From Leucocoprinus leucothites (Eukaryota > Basidiomycota > Agaricomycetes > Agaricales > Agaricaceae), in contig JAACJO010000001.1 in assembly GCA_013368445.1 (NCBI GenBank), forward strand, positions 3,348,001 to 3,412,000: a DNA stretch of 64,000 nucleotides, in the 5' to 3' direction. Positions within the stretch are counted from its first letter, which is position 1. Each line of letters starts with the position of its first letter. A model generated the notes under the pieces. It was not told the DNA's origin. It worked only from the letters and a program-made list of their open reading frames with translations, and did no database searches. The position numbers and the translations under genes were made by a program. Shown here one piece after another: positions 45,098 to 56,594 of this stretch.

Positions 45098-46412
45098 TTA
45101 CACGAAATAGCTCGTATCTACCCAGCTCGTATAGTCGCTCCCGACGGCACTAGAAATCGAATATGCAGCCGCTTGGGAGGACGAAAGGACCGTAGCGAAG
45201 CTTGGACGAGAGGCACCAGCGACACCACTTCCAGTCGTATTGTATTCAGCGAAGAGGATGTGATCAGTGTTAGGAGTGCTGTCACTCCACTGCGACCAGA
45301 GTGCCTTGTTGAAGGGAGCCGTGACGACTGTGTTCTTGAAGATTACTCTGACAAGGGTAGTCAGAACCCAGCAAAGAATAAGATCGGACGAGCCTCATAC
45401 ATACTTTGCGTAGTCTATAAAATTTCATTGTCAAGCGACTGTCTACATTCAGTTGGAAGGGAGACTTACTGCGCCACGGCCGCCCAAAGTACTGGCGACC
45501 GGTGACATTAGAAAATGCACCAGATGCCGTAACGATGGTATTTTGGTTGAATACATCTAACCGAGAGCGCAAGTATTGAGGGTCAATGTTTTACATTGGG
45601 TATCAACCTAAAGGATTCCTACTCACAACTGGTACTGTCGTCGGAATCGCGCCCACTTGCTGTAACCCAACCTGGACCTTTGACTCCGATCGTGTTACCG
45701 CCGAAGTAGGCAAGTCCACGTGCACCAAAAATAAAATCAGTAGCACCCTGTAAGACGAGGTTATTGAGCAAAATGATAAGTAATATATATTAGGTTCGCT
45801 TACTTCTATGTAGCCCCGAAGGTAGACCTGAGTTCCGTCATTGACGAGGAGGGTATCCTGATATCCATAGAGTCCACAGGCATAGATGCCGACGCGACTT
45901 CCGTATTGACTGAGAGCAATGGCCTGCCCGCCGACGCCGTAGGTATTCTTCACGTTGACATTGTACATCTTGAAATCGTTCTTATGAATACGGACAGTTC
46001 CACTAGCATCGTTAGATCCGGCACTGCTGGCGGGAACGCCGGCTTGGATGGTGGCCTGGTTGTTCCTGTACGTGGATGTATCGGTAGTGTATCCATACAC
46101 CTGAGTTCAGTTGAGTTCCATACTGGAAGTACTGGAGCTGAGCATTGGGTAACGGCAGGCACGTACTGTCAAAGGTCCGGAGCGAGTGATGTAAACTTGC
46201 TCGTTATAAGTTCCAGGATAGATGAAAATGGATTGGGAGCTTCCGTCGTTGGGCAAAGAGTTCACGGCAGCAGACAGTGTGGCGAACTCCCCGGAATTGG
46301 TGGTTCCGGCGCGAACGACCTTTGCACCAGAAGGTGGACTAGTGCGTGAGGCACCATAGGCCGCTGCAAAGAGGGAAAAACAGACTGTTACGTAGGCGAG
46401 AAGAAGTGCCAT
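45098..46412 (-). CDS. Pectin methylesterase (CE8), copy 2
   Basis: On the minus strand the start MALLLAYVTVCFSLFAAAYG is a clear signal peptide. The mature part begins near ASRTSPPSGAKVVRAG and continues with SIFIYPGTYNEQVYITRSG, TVYGYTTDTSTYRNNQ, KMYNVNVKNTYGVGGQAIAL and YACGLYGYQDTLL. The second acidic site is GATDFIFG; then come FNQNTIVTASGAFSNVTG, YFGRPWR, FKNTVVTAPFNKALWSQW and the end SWVDTSYFV. Length (about 330 residues) and motif order are those of fungal CE8 enzymes. Six or so short introns are needed. It is highly similar to copy 1. An ATATATGA element at about 46455-46465 lies 45-55 bases upstream of the start on this strand. Secretion and catalytic residues indicate an active enzyme on plant cell-wall pectin. 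Confidence 0.92.
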
Positions 46413-47757
46413 GCTGAAAGATAGTTGCCACTGAGCGTGAAGATTCCGGGCATATCATATATGCTGAGATCAAAGTTGGGAGAAGCTCTGTTTTTCCGTC
46501 TTAATGACCGGACAAATCAATACATAACCACGAAGGTGGTCAGGAGACGTTTGGACGTGGCCACCAGGCATTCAAGCAACGGTCCGGTCGCTTGACCTCT
46601 GGACCTTGCGTTCTGCGGCCGCCGATGAGACAAGGCCAGGGCATGTTGACAATGCTCGGTGTCGTAAGTCACCTCCTCCCAATCACAGCTTTCTTTTTGA
46701 AAGAGGAATATGCTTCGTAAAACTGGTTAAAGGTCAGTATATAGAGGGATTAAGTGTGATATTATATAGCCACCTGACTTAGCTATAAACAAAGCAGGCC
46801 AGCATCGTTTTCGAGGATAGGGCGCGACAGTCGAGGCGAATGACTGACCGGACCAAGTCTCTTCCCCTCGATTGTACGTTGATGTTCGTTGAAATTGGTA
46901 ATGAAGGCAGAATTTCGGAGTTCAAGTAGGCTGCAGTGGTCAGCGTACTTATGTTTGAACAAGAAGCTTCAGCGGATCGTGCGGCCCGGAGAATGGTGTT
47001 ATACCCCAGCTTTGCTAGTTCTTAGACCATTCCACTGAATGTCTTTGGAGAGTTTGAGCTCAAGAGAGTGGTCATAGGACCCCTTGAAGGAATCCAAGCG
47101 TCTCCACGATAGCCGGTTCCCACAACTTGACCCTTTCAACGACAACGGGCTATTACCGGGCTGTCAACGTACCATGATCACAATTTTTCCCTCCTGGCCT
47201 GAAGTAATTAGATGCCCCACAGTTTGCTAATGGCTTCGCAGCAAGAATAATATTGTCACAACAATGTGCCCAGCACATGGTGGTTGAAGATATTTATGTC
47301 CCAAATCATAATATAGACCATCAAAACGGCAGAGGGGTTCTTCAATTGACCGTGTAACAAGTTGTCTGGTACGTAACGCTACATCGGCAGCTCCATACCC
47401 TAGACTCTCTCCGGCAGGTCTTCTGAAATATTCCTCCTCAGCCTACAGTATCCTTTCCACACGATTGTGACTTTCATGAAGTGACCTTCGCAGCTAGCGC
47501 TGCACAACCCTCACAGAGGTATGTGCGTGTCATATGCTTTTTACTCCCATCATCCGGTAGGTCTGCGCCCACTCGGACCTGGAAACATTCTGGGGCTATG
47601 ATTTGGAGCTGCATTCGTCACTGTCAAAGCTGACAACGCCACCTGGCCAATATAAGCTTTAATCTTCTCCGGCTCAGTGATCCTAATCAACGATTTACAG
47701 ACACCAGTATAAAACTGGCCGGTGATCCCGAGGACGGTATTCCTTACCTTGGAGCCC
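46413..47757. other. Divergent intergenic region, no gene seen
   Basis: This 1.3 kb lies between the start of pectin methylesterase copy 2 and the start of the plus-strand DUF6533 gene, so it should hold both promoters. The 113-codon minus-strand frame at 47550-47891 is rejected because it overlaps the first exons of the DUF6533 gene. Confidence 0.5.
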
Positions 47758-49293
47758 ATGTCTTTGCTCACAAATCTACATGTTTTTGCGGCTATAGTCC
47801 GAACGCGGTCGATAAACTTGGCTGCAGGAACAGTCATTGTGAGTAAGTCGAAGTTCTTCGAACTTTGATTGGTGAGGTTGATTCTCATCAAACAGCTGTA
47901 CGATCATTTGTGTAGTTTGGACAAAGAGGTTTGTAAACCTCACATCAACCTTTAAGATCGGGCATATGATGGTTGATAGGTTGACTATGTTTGGAGACGA
48001 CGTCCCTGGAATCTAGGGTCTTTTCTGTTCATGCTTAACAGATATCTTCCTTACGCGTATATCCTAATGGCTATTGAAGGTAATTCTAGTCCCATTGCAA
48101 TACATTTGCAACTTAGCGCTGAAATAAATATTCTTCAGAGGACTGGCTGATAGCAAGCTCTCCCGCGGTACTTCGCTTTTTAGCTCTGTCCCTTTAGACA
48201 CTCACGAGAACCCCAGGCTTGTAAGAGCAGAGATATTGTAAATGCTGGTATGTGTTTCTCGTGCATGAACAGTTGTGTCTCCATGACACCGATACGTTTT
48301 TCGTAGTCCTAGTGTTTTGTGGTAATGGGAGCTCAGTAGGTTAGTGATATTCCCCATCCGATCGATAGACAGGAGTACTGAGAAGGCATTTAGCCATTCT
48401 TTCCCTCCGAACGTGGGCGATCTGGGACCGAAGTGTGACTCTGAAATGGTTTCTTCTAATTACATCCCCAATCAGTATGGTGATATTTTCTGTGTGCTTT
48501 TTCTTCATCTTCCGACATTCACCATGTGCGTACCACTACCTAATGCACGAGGACATTCTAAATATGCAATCACTGGCAGATACTCGCATTTCAGGGGATA
48601 AATTGACCTGTTACGCAGTTATTGAAGAGTCGTATTGGCTCACAATTGTATATGTGGTTCGGGTCATTATGTCGACCAGTATGTTGTGGTCTTCTGAGAA
48701 CCGAATAGCCCCTTATTTGTTACTCCTCAATTCATACAGAGATGGTTGGGCTCGTTCTCATCAAGGCGATACGAGGTACGTCGGAATGAACCAGTATCAT
48801 GATAAACGCGTTGAATAATTTACCAAGCTCGGCACTCAAACTCAAAATGGGTTTTTAGAATTCATTATACGGGTGTGTTCAAGGACTGACATCCTTTCGA
48901 AAGACTTGCTGATTCATGACAGGCGTTGTGTACTATTTGTATATCCTCTGTAAGATCGACTACTAGAGACGAGTCCCCTGAACTCATCATGTCTCTTCCA
49001 GTGATGTCAATCGCCAACGTAGCGATCACGGTGCATCTTCATGTGAGTCTTTGTCCAAGACAAGTGACTCGTAAACTGACTGGGACATCTTGGCAGAATG
49101 TAGGATTACAATCGTTCTCAATGTAAGGACCTCTTGATTTTATTTCATGAACTCAAATGAACGAGTGTACCACAGAATTCAGGGAACTCTCTACTCGGTT
49201 TTGTCAAACCGCGTCATTTTCCTAGCTCGTGAACCTTCGGAATTAGAATTCTGCGATTGCGATATGACGTACACGGATGGAATATACGAGTAG
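47758..49293 (+). CDS. DUF6533-family seven-helix membrane protein
   Basis: The gene is assembled from many short exons. 47758-47838 gives MSLLTNLHVFAAIVRTRSIN and LAAGTVI; 47896-47928 gives LYDHLCSLDKE; the exon from 47980 gives VDYVWRRRPWNLGSFLFMLN, then RYLPYAYILMAIE. Next come EDWLIASSPA, ACKSRDIVNA, AILSLRTWAIWDRSVTLKWF, LLITSPISMVIFSVCFFFIF, DKLTCYAVIEESYWLTIVYV, LLLLNSYRDG, VVYYLYILC and SIANVAITVHLH. The last exon gives IQGTLYSVLSNRVIFLAREP and a tail ending DGIYE at 49291-49293. This exon chain and the LYDHxxxLxxE, LFxLNRYLP, LRTWAxW and RDG motifs identify DUF6533, predicted seven-helix proteins of unknown function. It shares exon layout with the interrupted gene at 9410-11017. The exon edges between 48170 and 48400 and between 48680 and 48760 are the least certain. 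Confidence 0.8.
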
Positions 49294-50285
49294 TATGATA
49301 TATCTCGAACGATACGGACTAGGATCCCCACTGTGCGAGGTTCACTGACTCGGAGTTCTTTGTTCATTGGATAGTAGATATCATCGGCAACCGCCTTGCG
49401 GACATCGGCGTTTCAACATCTAGGAACCACGCTAGAACCGCTCATATTCCCTTGATGAAAAGCTCATAACTTTTTATGTGTAGTTATAAGAATAAGTCGA
49501 GGTAGAGGCGCTACTATTCTCGACTCATGAAATCTCTCATAGAGCTCGTTTCAGTGATTGTCTGTCTCGGAATGTATTGAGCGAGTCAATGGACCATGTG
49601 AGGTGACGCTACGTCCTCCAATGACTCGTTGCTACTTACCTTCATCAGCCACTGCGTCACCAGGCACTGAATACAACGCTTAACCCTACTTATTGCCCAC
49701 TCACATGGTCCTCATCTACCGACAGCGCCGAAACTTATCAGAACAATTCGAGCTTTCTGTTATTTCCATTATGAAATTGATGATTGACGAAGCTGTTGGT
49801 CTGAATTGGGAGCCTGGATGAGGTTCATCCTCAGAGACTGGAACAATGTTCGCCTGATGGGAACCCTTACTCGCCCGCGCTTCTCGGTGTCTTATAGTCG
49901 TCAGGTTTGTTCATTCATGATCGATTTTTTTGCTCGGCAAACACGCCGTTTGTGACCGCTGCGATGATTGATCGGGAAACACGAGTCAATTGGCTCGAAG
50001 CAAGATCAGGCTCTTCGCTCACCTTCAGGATTATCACCGGTCGACGCGGTGGGGCGCTGGTCCATGTGAACCTCGTGTATTTTGACCGCTTTTGAGTATG
50101 ATTTCGCTTGAGGTAGTTTACACGGACTGTCGAACCCTCGGTACCGCCCGTGTCTGAAGAAATCATATCCGACCGAAAAGATATCCTGACTTGTGTTACC
50201 AGGAGGTATAAAAGCTCTTCATGTCGGCCAAAAGACTTCAGTGTTCCTCACCTCGTTGAAAACGCCTCGCATATCATCTAGAACA
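49294..50285. other. Intergenic region, no gene seen
   Basis: About 1 kb with short unrelated frames (for example 49907-50095). It ends with the LysM gene promoter. Confidence 0.45.
50207..50214 (+). promoter_or_regulatory. TATA box of LysM gene
   Basis: A perfect tataaaag lies 79 bases upstream of the start codon, a normal position for a strong fungal promoter. Transcription likely begins about 30 bases downstream. Confidence 0.6.
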
Positions 50286-50982
50286 ATGGCTTTCAAACTC
50301 GCCTACTTCACCTCTGCTCTCGTTACCATCATGGGTATGAATCACCTTTTTTTAGGAGACTTGCGGTCGCTGACCATTGCCTTGCTAGCTTACACTGCCT
50401 TGGCCCAGGTACTACCAGATGATTGCACTAGGACCTATGACGTTGTAGTTGGCGACGTCTGTGATGCAATCTCGGCCGCTCAAAACGTCTCCACGTGAGT
50501 TTCTGTCTTGCCCATGGGGCTCTCGAACATAGGAATATACGCTCAACTCTTTTTGCTGTACAGTTTCCAACTAGCACATGTCAATACAGGTATTATCAAC
50601 ACCGAGTGTACTAACCTTTTTGCCGGAGAGGTTGTTAAATTCCCTTCTATTTTCTTGATCAAATCATTGTTGCTGACAGCCACGAACCCGCCTCTCTGTT
50701 CTATCTGTGCTCACCGCAGACCATTTGCCTTGGAATCGAGGGCCAAGATTGCGCCCAGGTATATGAAATTGTCTCGGGAGACTCTTGCGTGACCATTGCG
50801 GACACTGCCAATATCCCGTTGGCCACGCTACTTGCGAATAACCCAAACGTGGACAGCGGCTGTACAAACATTTATCCGGGAGAGGTATGATAAAGCCCAG
50901 AACCAGTCGCTTGAGAAACTAAACGGGTTATCGTGCACAGGTTCTTTGCATCGCCTCGGAGGTCGTCCCTTACGACTCCTGA
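50286..50982 (+). CDS. Small secreted LysM-domain protein
   Basis: The first exon MAFKLAYFTSALVTIM joins AYTALAQ to form a signal peptide, cleaved near Ala-Gln. LysM domain 1 runs from CTRTYDVVVGDVCDAISAAQ to NVSTFQLAHVN and ends in ECTNLFAGE. A longer intron (from gttgtt near 50629 to the caccgcag acceptor near 50730) joins to TICLGIEGQDCAQ. LysM domain 2 is VYEIVSGDSCVTIADTANIP, then LATLLANNPNVDSGCTNIYP, then GEVLCIASEVVPYDS. The product is about 135-140 residues, made of two LysM modules with paired cysteines and no catalytic domain. Such proteins bind chitin; in plant-associated fungi, homologues such as Ecp6 and Slp1 mask chitin oligomers from host immunity, while others act in the fungal wall itself. 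Which applies here is unknown. The strong TATA box agrees with a highly regulated secreted protein. Confidence 0.88.
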
Positions 50983-51824
50983 GCAGCAGGTTCATGATGG
51001 GTATTTGGCAGGATAGAAGAATAGAAGAGGCACAATACAAGGGTCCATAGGTCGTATGGGGTTTGGTTTCGTGAAATTTAGAGGCTGTTAAATGATTTCC
51101 TTGCTGGTCGTATGGCAGTCCGAGTGACACTGGTAGCGCGTGTCTGACTTAGATCGAGAACCGGGATCGACCTGGCTAAGTTACTCTGGATTTTAACCTG
51201 TGCGAGAGACTGAGAGGGTCCGGAACGGAGCTTGAGTTGGAAGGAAAAGAAAGGGGTTCATGGTCGTCGAAGTTTAGTATGAGTTGAGCTGAGGCCGAAT
51301 TGCCTTTCGCCTTGATAGAAATCTGAGTCAAGGCAAGCGCCTCTTAGATTAGGAGTGCTCAGGTCAATATCTCGTGACTAGAAAGGCTGTGTATAGAATT
51401 CTGATCCCTTACTTCCACCATCACTTTGAGTGCGTCGAATACCAAATCGATACAGCATGAAGCCAGGCGGCATTCAAAGTTGCAGATTCACGACAACGAT
51501 CGTCAGACAACCTCCCCTTCCCATGCGACTCATCAATAACAGCAATGCACTCTAAACGAACACGGGCCTGTCCAGAGGACCTTACTGGCGATAGGTAGGG
51601 TGCCGTGACTCGGCAGCTTTCAATACACACGATCGAGCACTAAAGCAGTGCTTCAGGCAACAGGAAACAAGTATGTTCCAGTATAGGGTGCCACTATGAT
51701 CGCATTGGCACCGTATATATACAAGTGAGAAGGCACTTCCACTTCCCAGTTCTTTCACTTCATTCTCCTTCCCACATTTCATCTGACTGTTCCCCTCTAC
51801 CCCAGCTCTTGACCTGATATCATA
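50983..51824. other. Intergenic region, no gene seen
   Basis: About 0.84 kb lies between two plus-strand genes. The frames at 51421-51630 and 51582-51941 on the minus strand have no family signature. The 3' half contains the SPFH gene promoter. Confidence 0.5.
51714..51721 (+). promoter_or_regulatory. TATA box of SPFH-domain gene
   Basis: A tatatata element lies about 104 bases upstream of the start codon and is followed by a CT-rich leader ending in ctcttgacctgatatcata before the ATG. Confidence 0.5.
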
Positions 51825-53897
51825 ATGACCTCCCTTTTCGGTGAAGCCACTACCGTTACAGGAGATACCTCCAAATCTGGCGACGATCCTTTTCTCCAAG
51901 GCAAGGACAACATGCAGAAGGCGCCAACCTCTAGCCCCCACAAGGGAAAAGGGATGGCAGATGAGTTCGTTGCGACGATGGACTATACCCTCCAGGAACG
52001 CCCTTTCTTTATCAGAATTGGGAAGGACGGTGTTATCGCTGCGTTAGAGAAACTGGACCAGCAACTTGCACAGGTAAGTCAAAAAATATGCATATTCCAT
52101 GTTAGGGTATTGATGTGCTTTATGTAGGCTGGGCGAAATAAGGTCCTTTCGACTAAATCACCAACGGATTGGACTGGCAAGGAGGTTATTCCCGGTAGAG
52201 TTGGTTTGATCAACCATGGGTATGTCATGATATACGCCAATTCACGGCTTCTAACATTCTCTGACTGGATCTCAATAGTGGTTTACCGAAGCTTCTGACG
52301 AGGCCCGGTCGATACCCTGGCTTTCCACTGCGAAACTGGTGGGCCCGCTCCTGGACCGGGACAGTCGGTGTTTCCGACACCGTTATTGAGTTCCAAGGCC
52401 TTACAGTAGTTCAAGTCTCGCAGAACCAGGCCGCTGTCGTCTCTGATCCTCAGAACCACGTCTTCGTCATCAAGAACTCGGGATTCGTTGCGTTTGCGGT
52501 GGAAGGAACCTACGATGTTTTATCAATCGTTGATATGACCCATTTGCCAACCGTGGTCTCGGATCCGCTCACCAAAGTCACACTCGGGTGGACACATGAG
52601 GTGAAGATGAAGAGCAAGATCGGTAGCGGTGGGAGCAAGGAATACGTTGTGGCCACCTTGTAAGAGAGAGAACCTTTCCTCTTGGTATACACCTGGCTAA
52701 ATAGTACTTCAGTTTGAACATCCCAGCTAGCAACTGCGCCATTCTTCAGAGGGGTGATGATCTCCTACTCCTCGGCGCCGGCCAGTCCGTCATCACGAAT
52801 CCTAGTGTCACGCTTCGTGGAATTTACACTCTTGGCGAGAACCAGATCGAGATGCCCACCAAGGATATGTAAGTTCACGAAATACCTGTTTTAAGGCTCA
52901 AGCTCACACCGTCGACTTTGCAGCTTCACTCGAGACCAGGTCCCAGTCAGCCTGAGGATTTACCTCAAATGGCAATTGACGGAGCCCCTCAAGCTCGCGA
53001 CTCATGGTTATGCTACCCCCTATGAAGCGCTTCGGGACAAGACACAGTCCATCTTGACGCAGATCGTTGCTCACCTCGATTATTCAGCTATGGTATGATA
53101 AATTTTGCCCCATCGTGTCCCGTCGTCGTTGACACATCTTTGGTAGATTAAACAAAGATCTCTTGGACCGGATAACATGGAGGACGGAACTGATGCATCT
53201 TCTGCCTTCTTGGATGCCCTGAGGACGAGGGCCATGGACGATATGCATGAAGCCTCGTTGGAATATGGCATCGTCTTGAAGGATCTTGGTACGTGATTAT
53301 CATGCGGTCCCTCAATGTAATGCTGACATGCTGTTCAGCCGTCATTGACCGTCAGTTCAAGGGTGAAATTGCCCACACCATGGATAAATTGACGAGTGCG
53401 TGATCTTGAGTATTTAGATCTCGTGTTTAATCTGACTTTTCGATTCAGCTCGTGCCCTGCAGGCCCAAGTTGAAGCAGCCAACGTCGACAGAGAGAACAG
53501 CAACAAAGTCAAACAGGAAGAAGGTGCTCTCTCTGTTGCGCGTATCAAGGCCCAAACAGCCAACACTCAAGCCGACTCGGAGGCATACCGTGTCATCGCT
53601 GCTGCCAAGGCTCAAGCAGAGAGGACGCGCATTGAAGCTGAAGCACAAGCCGAGGCCACAAGACTAGCAGCCAAGGCCGAAGCAGATGCCATCTTGACCA
53701 AGGCACAAGCGGACGCTCAGGTCAATGATCAGTTCGCTAGAGAGATGGAATTGCGCAGAATCGAGGTTGCCAAAGTCAGGGCCTATGGCTCTAAAACAGT
53801 CTTCGTCCCTTTGGATGGGCCTGGAGCTCAGATGGGTAATGCTCTAGCTACTGGAATGGCCGCTGGACTTGGTGCTGATGCCCGCCGTGCAACGTGA
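51825..53897 (+). CDS. SPFH/band-7 domain protein with coiled-coil
   Basis: The N-terminus (MTSLFGEATTVTGDTSKSGD) lacks a signal peptide or clear membrane helix. The SPFH-like region spans about 52130-53090, with EVIPGRVGLINHG, LPKLLTRPGRYPGFPLRNWW, TVIEFQGLTVVQVSQNQAAV, KNSGFVAFAVEGTYDVLSIV and RGIYTLGENQIEMPTKDIFT. After DQVPVSLRIYLKWQLTEPLK comes a long Ala/Glu/Gln-rich coiled coil (about 53340-53780) with RIKAQTANTQADSEAYRVIA, AEAQAEATRLAAKAEADAIL and LRRIEVAKVRAYGSKTVFVP. This resembles the C-terminal half of prohibitin/flotillin-like proteins, and the tail is Gly/Ala-rich (MGNALATGMAAGLGADAR). About seven introns are removed. SPFH proteins form oligomeric rings at membranes; membrane attachment here would need lipid or partner contacts. 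I do not assign a named orthologue. Confidence 0.82.
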
Positions 53898-54166
53898 GGA
53901 GACGATCTAATAAGGCCTCCCAGAATACTGTGAGATTCATTTGTTGCACAACGGATGCAACTCGGATTTAGACTGCAGTCTTCAATTATATGCCCCCTCT
54001 TGTTTTTGTTTCTCGCCACCTCGATTCCCCGACACTTAATGCCAGCCACATTCCTTGCATGCGACTTTCCTAATTTATAGTATCCATTTGTAAGGATCTG
54101 TACTCGTAGTCCATACTCAATAGTCCCAATTGTTTTATTTATATATAATCGAATGTTATTAGTGCG
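53898..54166. other. Convergent 3' intergenic stretch
   Basis: A 269-base gap separates the SPFH gene from the first seven-helix paralogue. It is AT-rich towards 54130 (tttatttatatataatcg) and carries only the two 3' flanks. Confidence 0.5.
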
Positions 54167-55459
54167 CTATGGGCGTTCTGTTTCCTTATCACTTTTCATA
54201 TAATCCTCCACGTCAGGGGGCCTATAAAGATCCACATTAAGTTGGCATTACGAACCGAAAGCGCAGGTTACTCACAAAGAAAGGATAGTGGTATCGCCGG
54301 AAGTGGTTCCAGACCGACTCCCTGCGGTCCCTTGGGCCTGCCCCGTGATAGTCGATCCACCGAATTGGATAGTGGAAACATCTTGTAGATTTGCCTCGGC
54401 CTTACTGGTATCGGCTCTGTTCTGGTAAACGCGTATTAGGAACCAGTTGAACCCAATTCCAATCATTGGTGCGTTCTACCAATTATCATTTTAGCTTTTT
54501 TGCTTCGGCTTGTTAGGTATGCAGACCAGAGGCTTACCAGTACACTGATGACATTGATGGCATATATACTTTTACCAAACCAAACCAATAAGTGCGCGAA
54601 AGTGATCGAGAGGTTGAGAAGACCCGACTCTGCAATAATACGGATGGCCAGGTGTAAATGCCGCACGGATATGAAATCCTTGCATTCTTCCGCAGTAAGG
54701 TAGATGCGTCGGACTAGAACGGCTGATCTGAAATGTCTAGAGAATCCGTTATAAAACGACATTTTGAGAATCTCACCGGAACAATAGGCATTGAGAAGAG
54801 CTGTGCTTATCCAAAACGGCAGGAGCACGATTCCTGGTCCAAATGTCATATTGACAGATGCCCAATTGTATGGTCCTATATTCGGATTTCGGATGTGGAC
54901 AGCTTGGAGATAGATTTGGAGTATCGTGCACAGAAGTGCGCTCAGCCATAGAAGGCAGGGAAGTATGACGATCAAGCGTCGTTTACCATAAACAACCCAA
55001 CATCTCCATAACTTGAACAGCCCGTCAGAAGAGATAGGGGGGTATAGGATAGTGACTTACCAGTACAATGTCTGCCGAGAGCACGGTGCAGTTTGCCATT
55101 GTGCACTGAGGGTAGTAACTCCGATCAGCCTCCCTGGATAATAACAAAACTGTCAGCTTGCGTACCGAAAGAACATTTCTCCATTCTGTCCCAGTACGTG
55201 GTGGAGTCTTTGTTATTTCGCGCCAAGCCGCTCCCATTGCGCCGTTAATGTTCAGTGCCAGATACACCATATTGCAAGCGAAAATGAGGAAAGTAATGGC
55301 AACAATATACCATCTTATCCTTTGTCTGATCCTCCATCCCTCTTCCGTGAATAAAAGCCAGCGAACACAATAAAGGAGCGTAGCAAAGTAGAAGCCAAAC
55401 GCCAGTGCTCCAGAGACGGCGACAGCAACTTGTTGGTGAAGGAGAAGACTATTACCCAT
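54167..55459 (-). CDS. Agaricomycete seven-helix protein, paralogue A
   Basis: The minus-strand start MGNSLLLHQQVAVAVSGALA leads into helix 1 (FGFYFATLLYCVRWLLF). Helix 2 is WYIVAITFLIFACNMVYLAL. A short exon near 55100-55050 gives the TMANCTVLSADIVL helix. Next come CWVVYGKRRLIVILPCLLWL, LLCTILQIYLQAVHIRNPNI, GPGIVLLPFWISTALLNAYC, then RRIYLTAEECKDFISVRHLH, LAIRIIAESGLLNLSITFAH and LLVWFG, and a final helix near NAPMIGIGFNWFLIRVYQNR. A C-terminal tail follows, and a last intron (donor GTGAGT at the end of the SL codons) joins to a short exon PPDVEDYMKSDKETERP ending at 54167. Seven helices are predicted. I know the family only as uncharacterised mushroom proteins, with no Pfam name I can state. 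Two paralogues lie upstream in the same orientation. Confidence 0.78.
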
Positions 55460-56594
55460 GGCCGGCCTTGGGGAAAAGAGGTGGAGTAGTACACTTGCAC
55501 CAGGGTTTCAAGTACAACACCGTGAGACGCACTTCTTATACTTTGGTATGAAGAAGGTTGGGTATGGAATGATGAATCTATCAGACGTGAATAGCATCGA
55601 TCATGATATAGCACCCCACCAGGTGTATAACAATCTCTACGTTTATGTAGCTCCACAAAATATGGCAAGAATTACAGATACAGTGCTCTACTAACTCCTG
55701 AGCAGAGCTCTGAGCTCCAAGGGTCGAGATACGTGCAAGCTGTCGCCGTCAGTTAGTGTACCTGTGACATACAGACAAGATTAATTACTACTATACTCGT
55801 ATAAATAGCCAGAGGGCCAATCAAGCACGGGTTTAACGCTCCCACTTAGTGAGTTACGACGATCATTGATCAATATCGATCAATATTGTTCGTTTGTTCA
55901 ACAAGCCAGATGTCGTGTTGCCAGGTAGTATAATACTTGTCACTTGGCCTCTACTCGCTGCCGTACTATGTCTTGATCCTTTCTTCTACAAGGACGAAGC
56001 CCTCTCATCATTATATGCAACAGTATCTCTACATGACTCTATAGTAGAGCAGAAAGGTGCGTCAAAACTATTGCGGGCAAAGAATGTGCCATGATTTGGC
56101 TTCGAATTATCATCACTGCTGTGTAGCTTAAACGCATCTTTGAATAAGCATCTCAATGATAGTATGATACATCATAACCAGTCCCTTCTTGAAGATTGCC
56201 GTTTGGTCGCCCTGGATCTCCGATCAATTTTGGCTCGGTACCGGAAAATATGAATATGCCTACAGTGACGACTCTTAGTACGCTACGCACTGCTAACGAT
56301 AGGAGTACCTGAAACGGCAAAATCGACCCCACTGTTCCGGATGCAAAATCAGGAATATTGTGAGCTATACTATGAGAAATTTAAAGCAAAGCGAGACCGT
56401 CTCGTGCAGTACTAGTTGCCTCCTTATAGTCTTCGGGTATAACATCCATGCCTCATTGTACTCGGTTTCATATACGGATCAAGAATTTGCTTCCTCACAA
56501 AAGAATACCACAGAAATATAGTCTTGAATCCAGTTCATCAATCTGCGCATGAATTCACCTGAACCAGGTCTAGGTGTATTTAAAACTTTTCTAA
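55460..56594. other. Spacer between seven-helix paralogues A and B
   Basis: 1.1 kb with no supported gene. It includes a short direct repeat (atcaatatcgatcaatatt near 55868-55886). The 66- and 78-codon plus-strand frames show no homology to the paralogues. Confidence 0.45.

Noticed and set aside
47550..47891. 113-codon minus-strand open frame that looks like a small gene
   Set aside because: It overlaps the first exons of the plus-strand DUF6533 gene, where spliced reading gives exact family motifs (LYDHLCSLDKE joined to VDYVWRRRPW). The minus frame itself has no recognisable domain.
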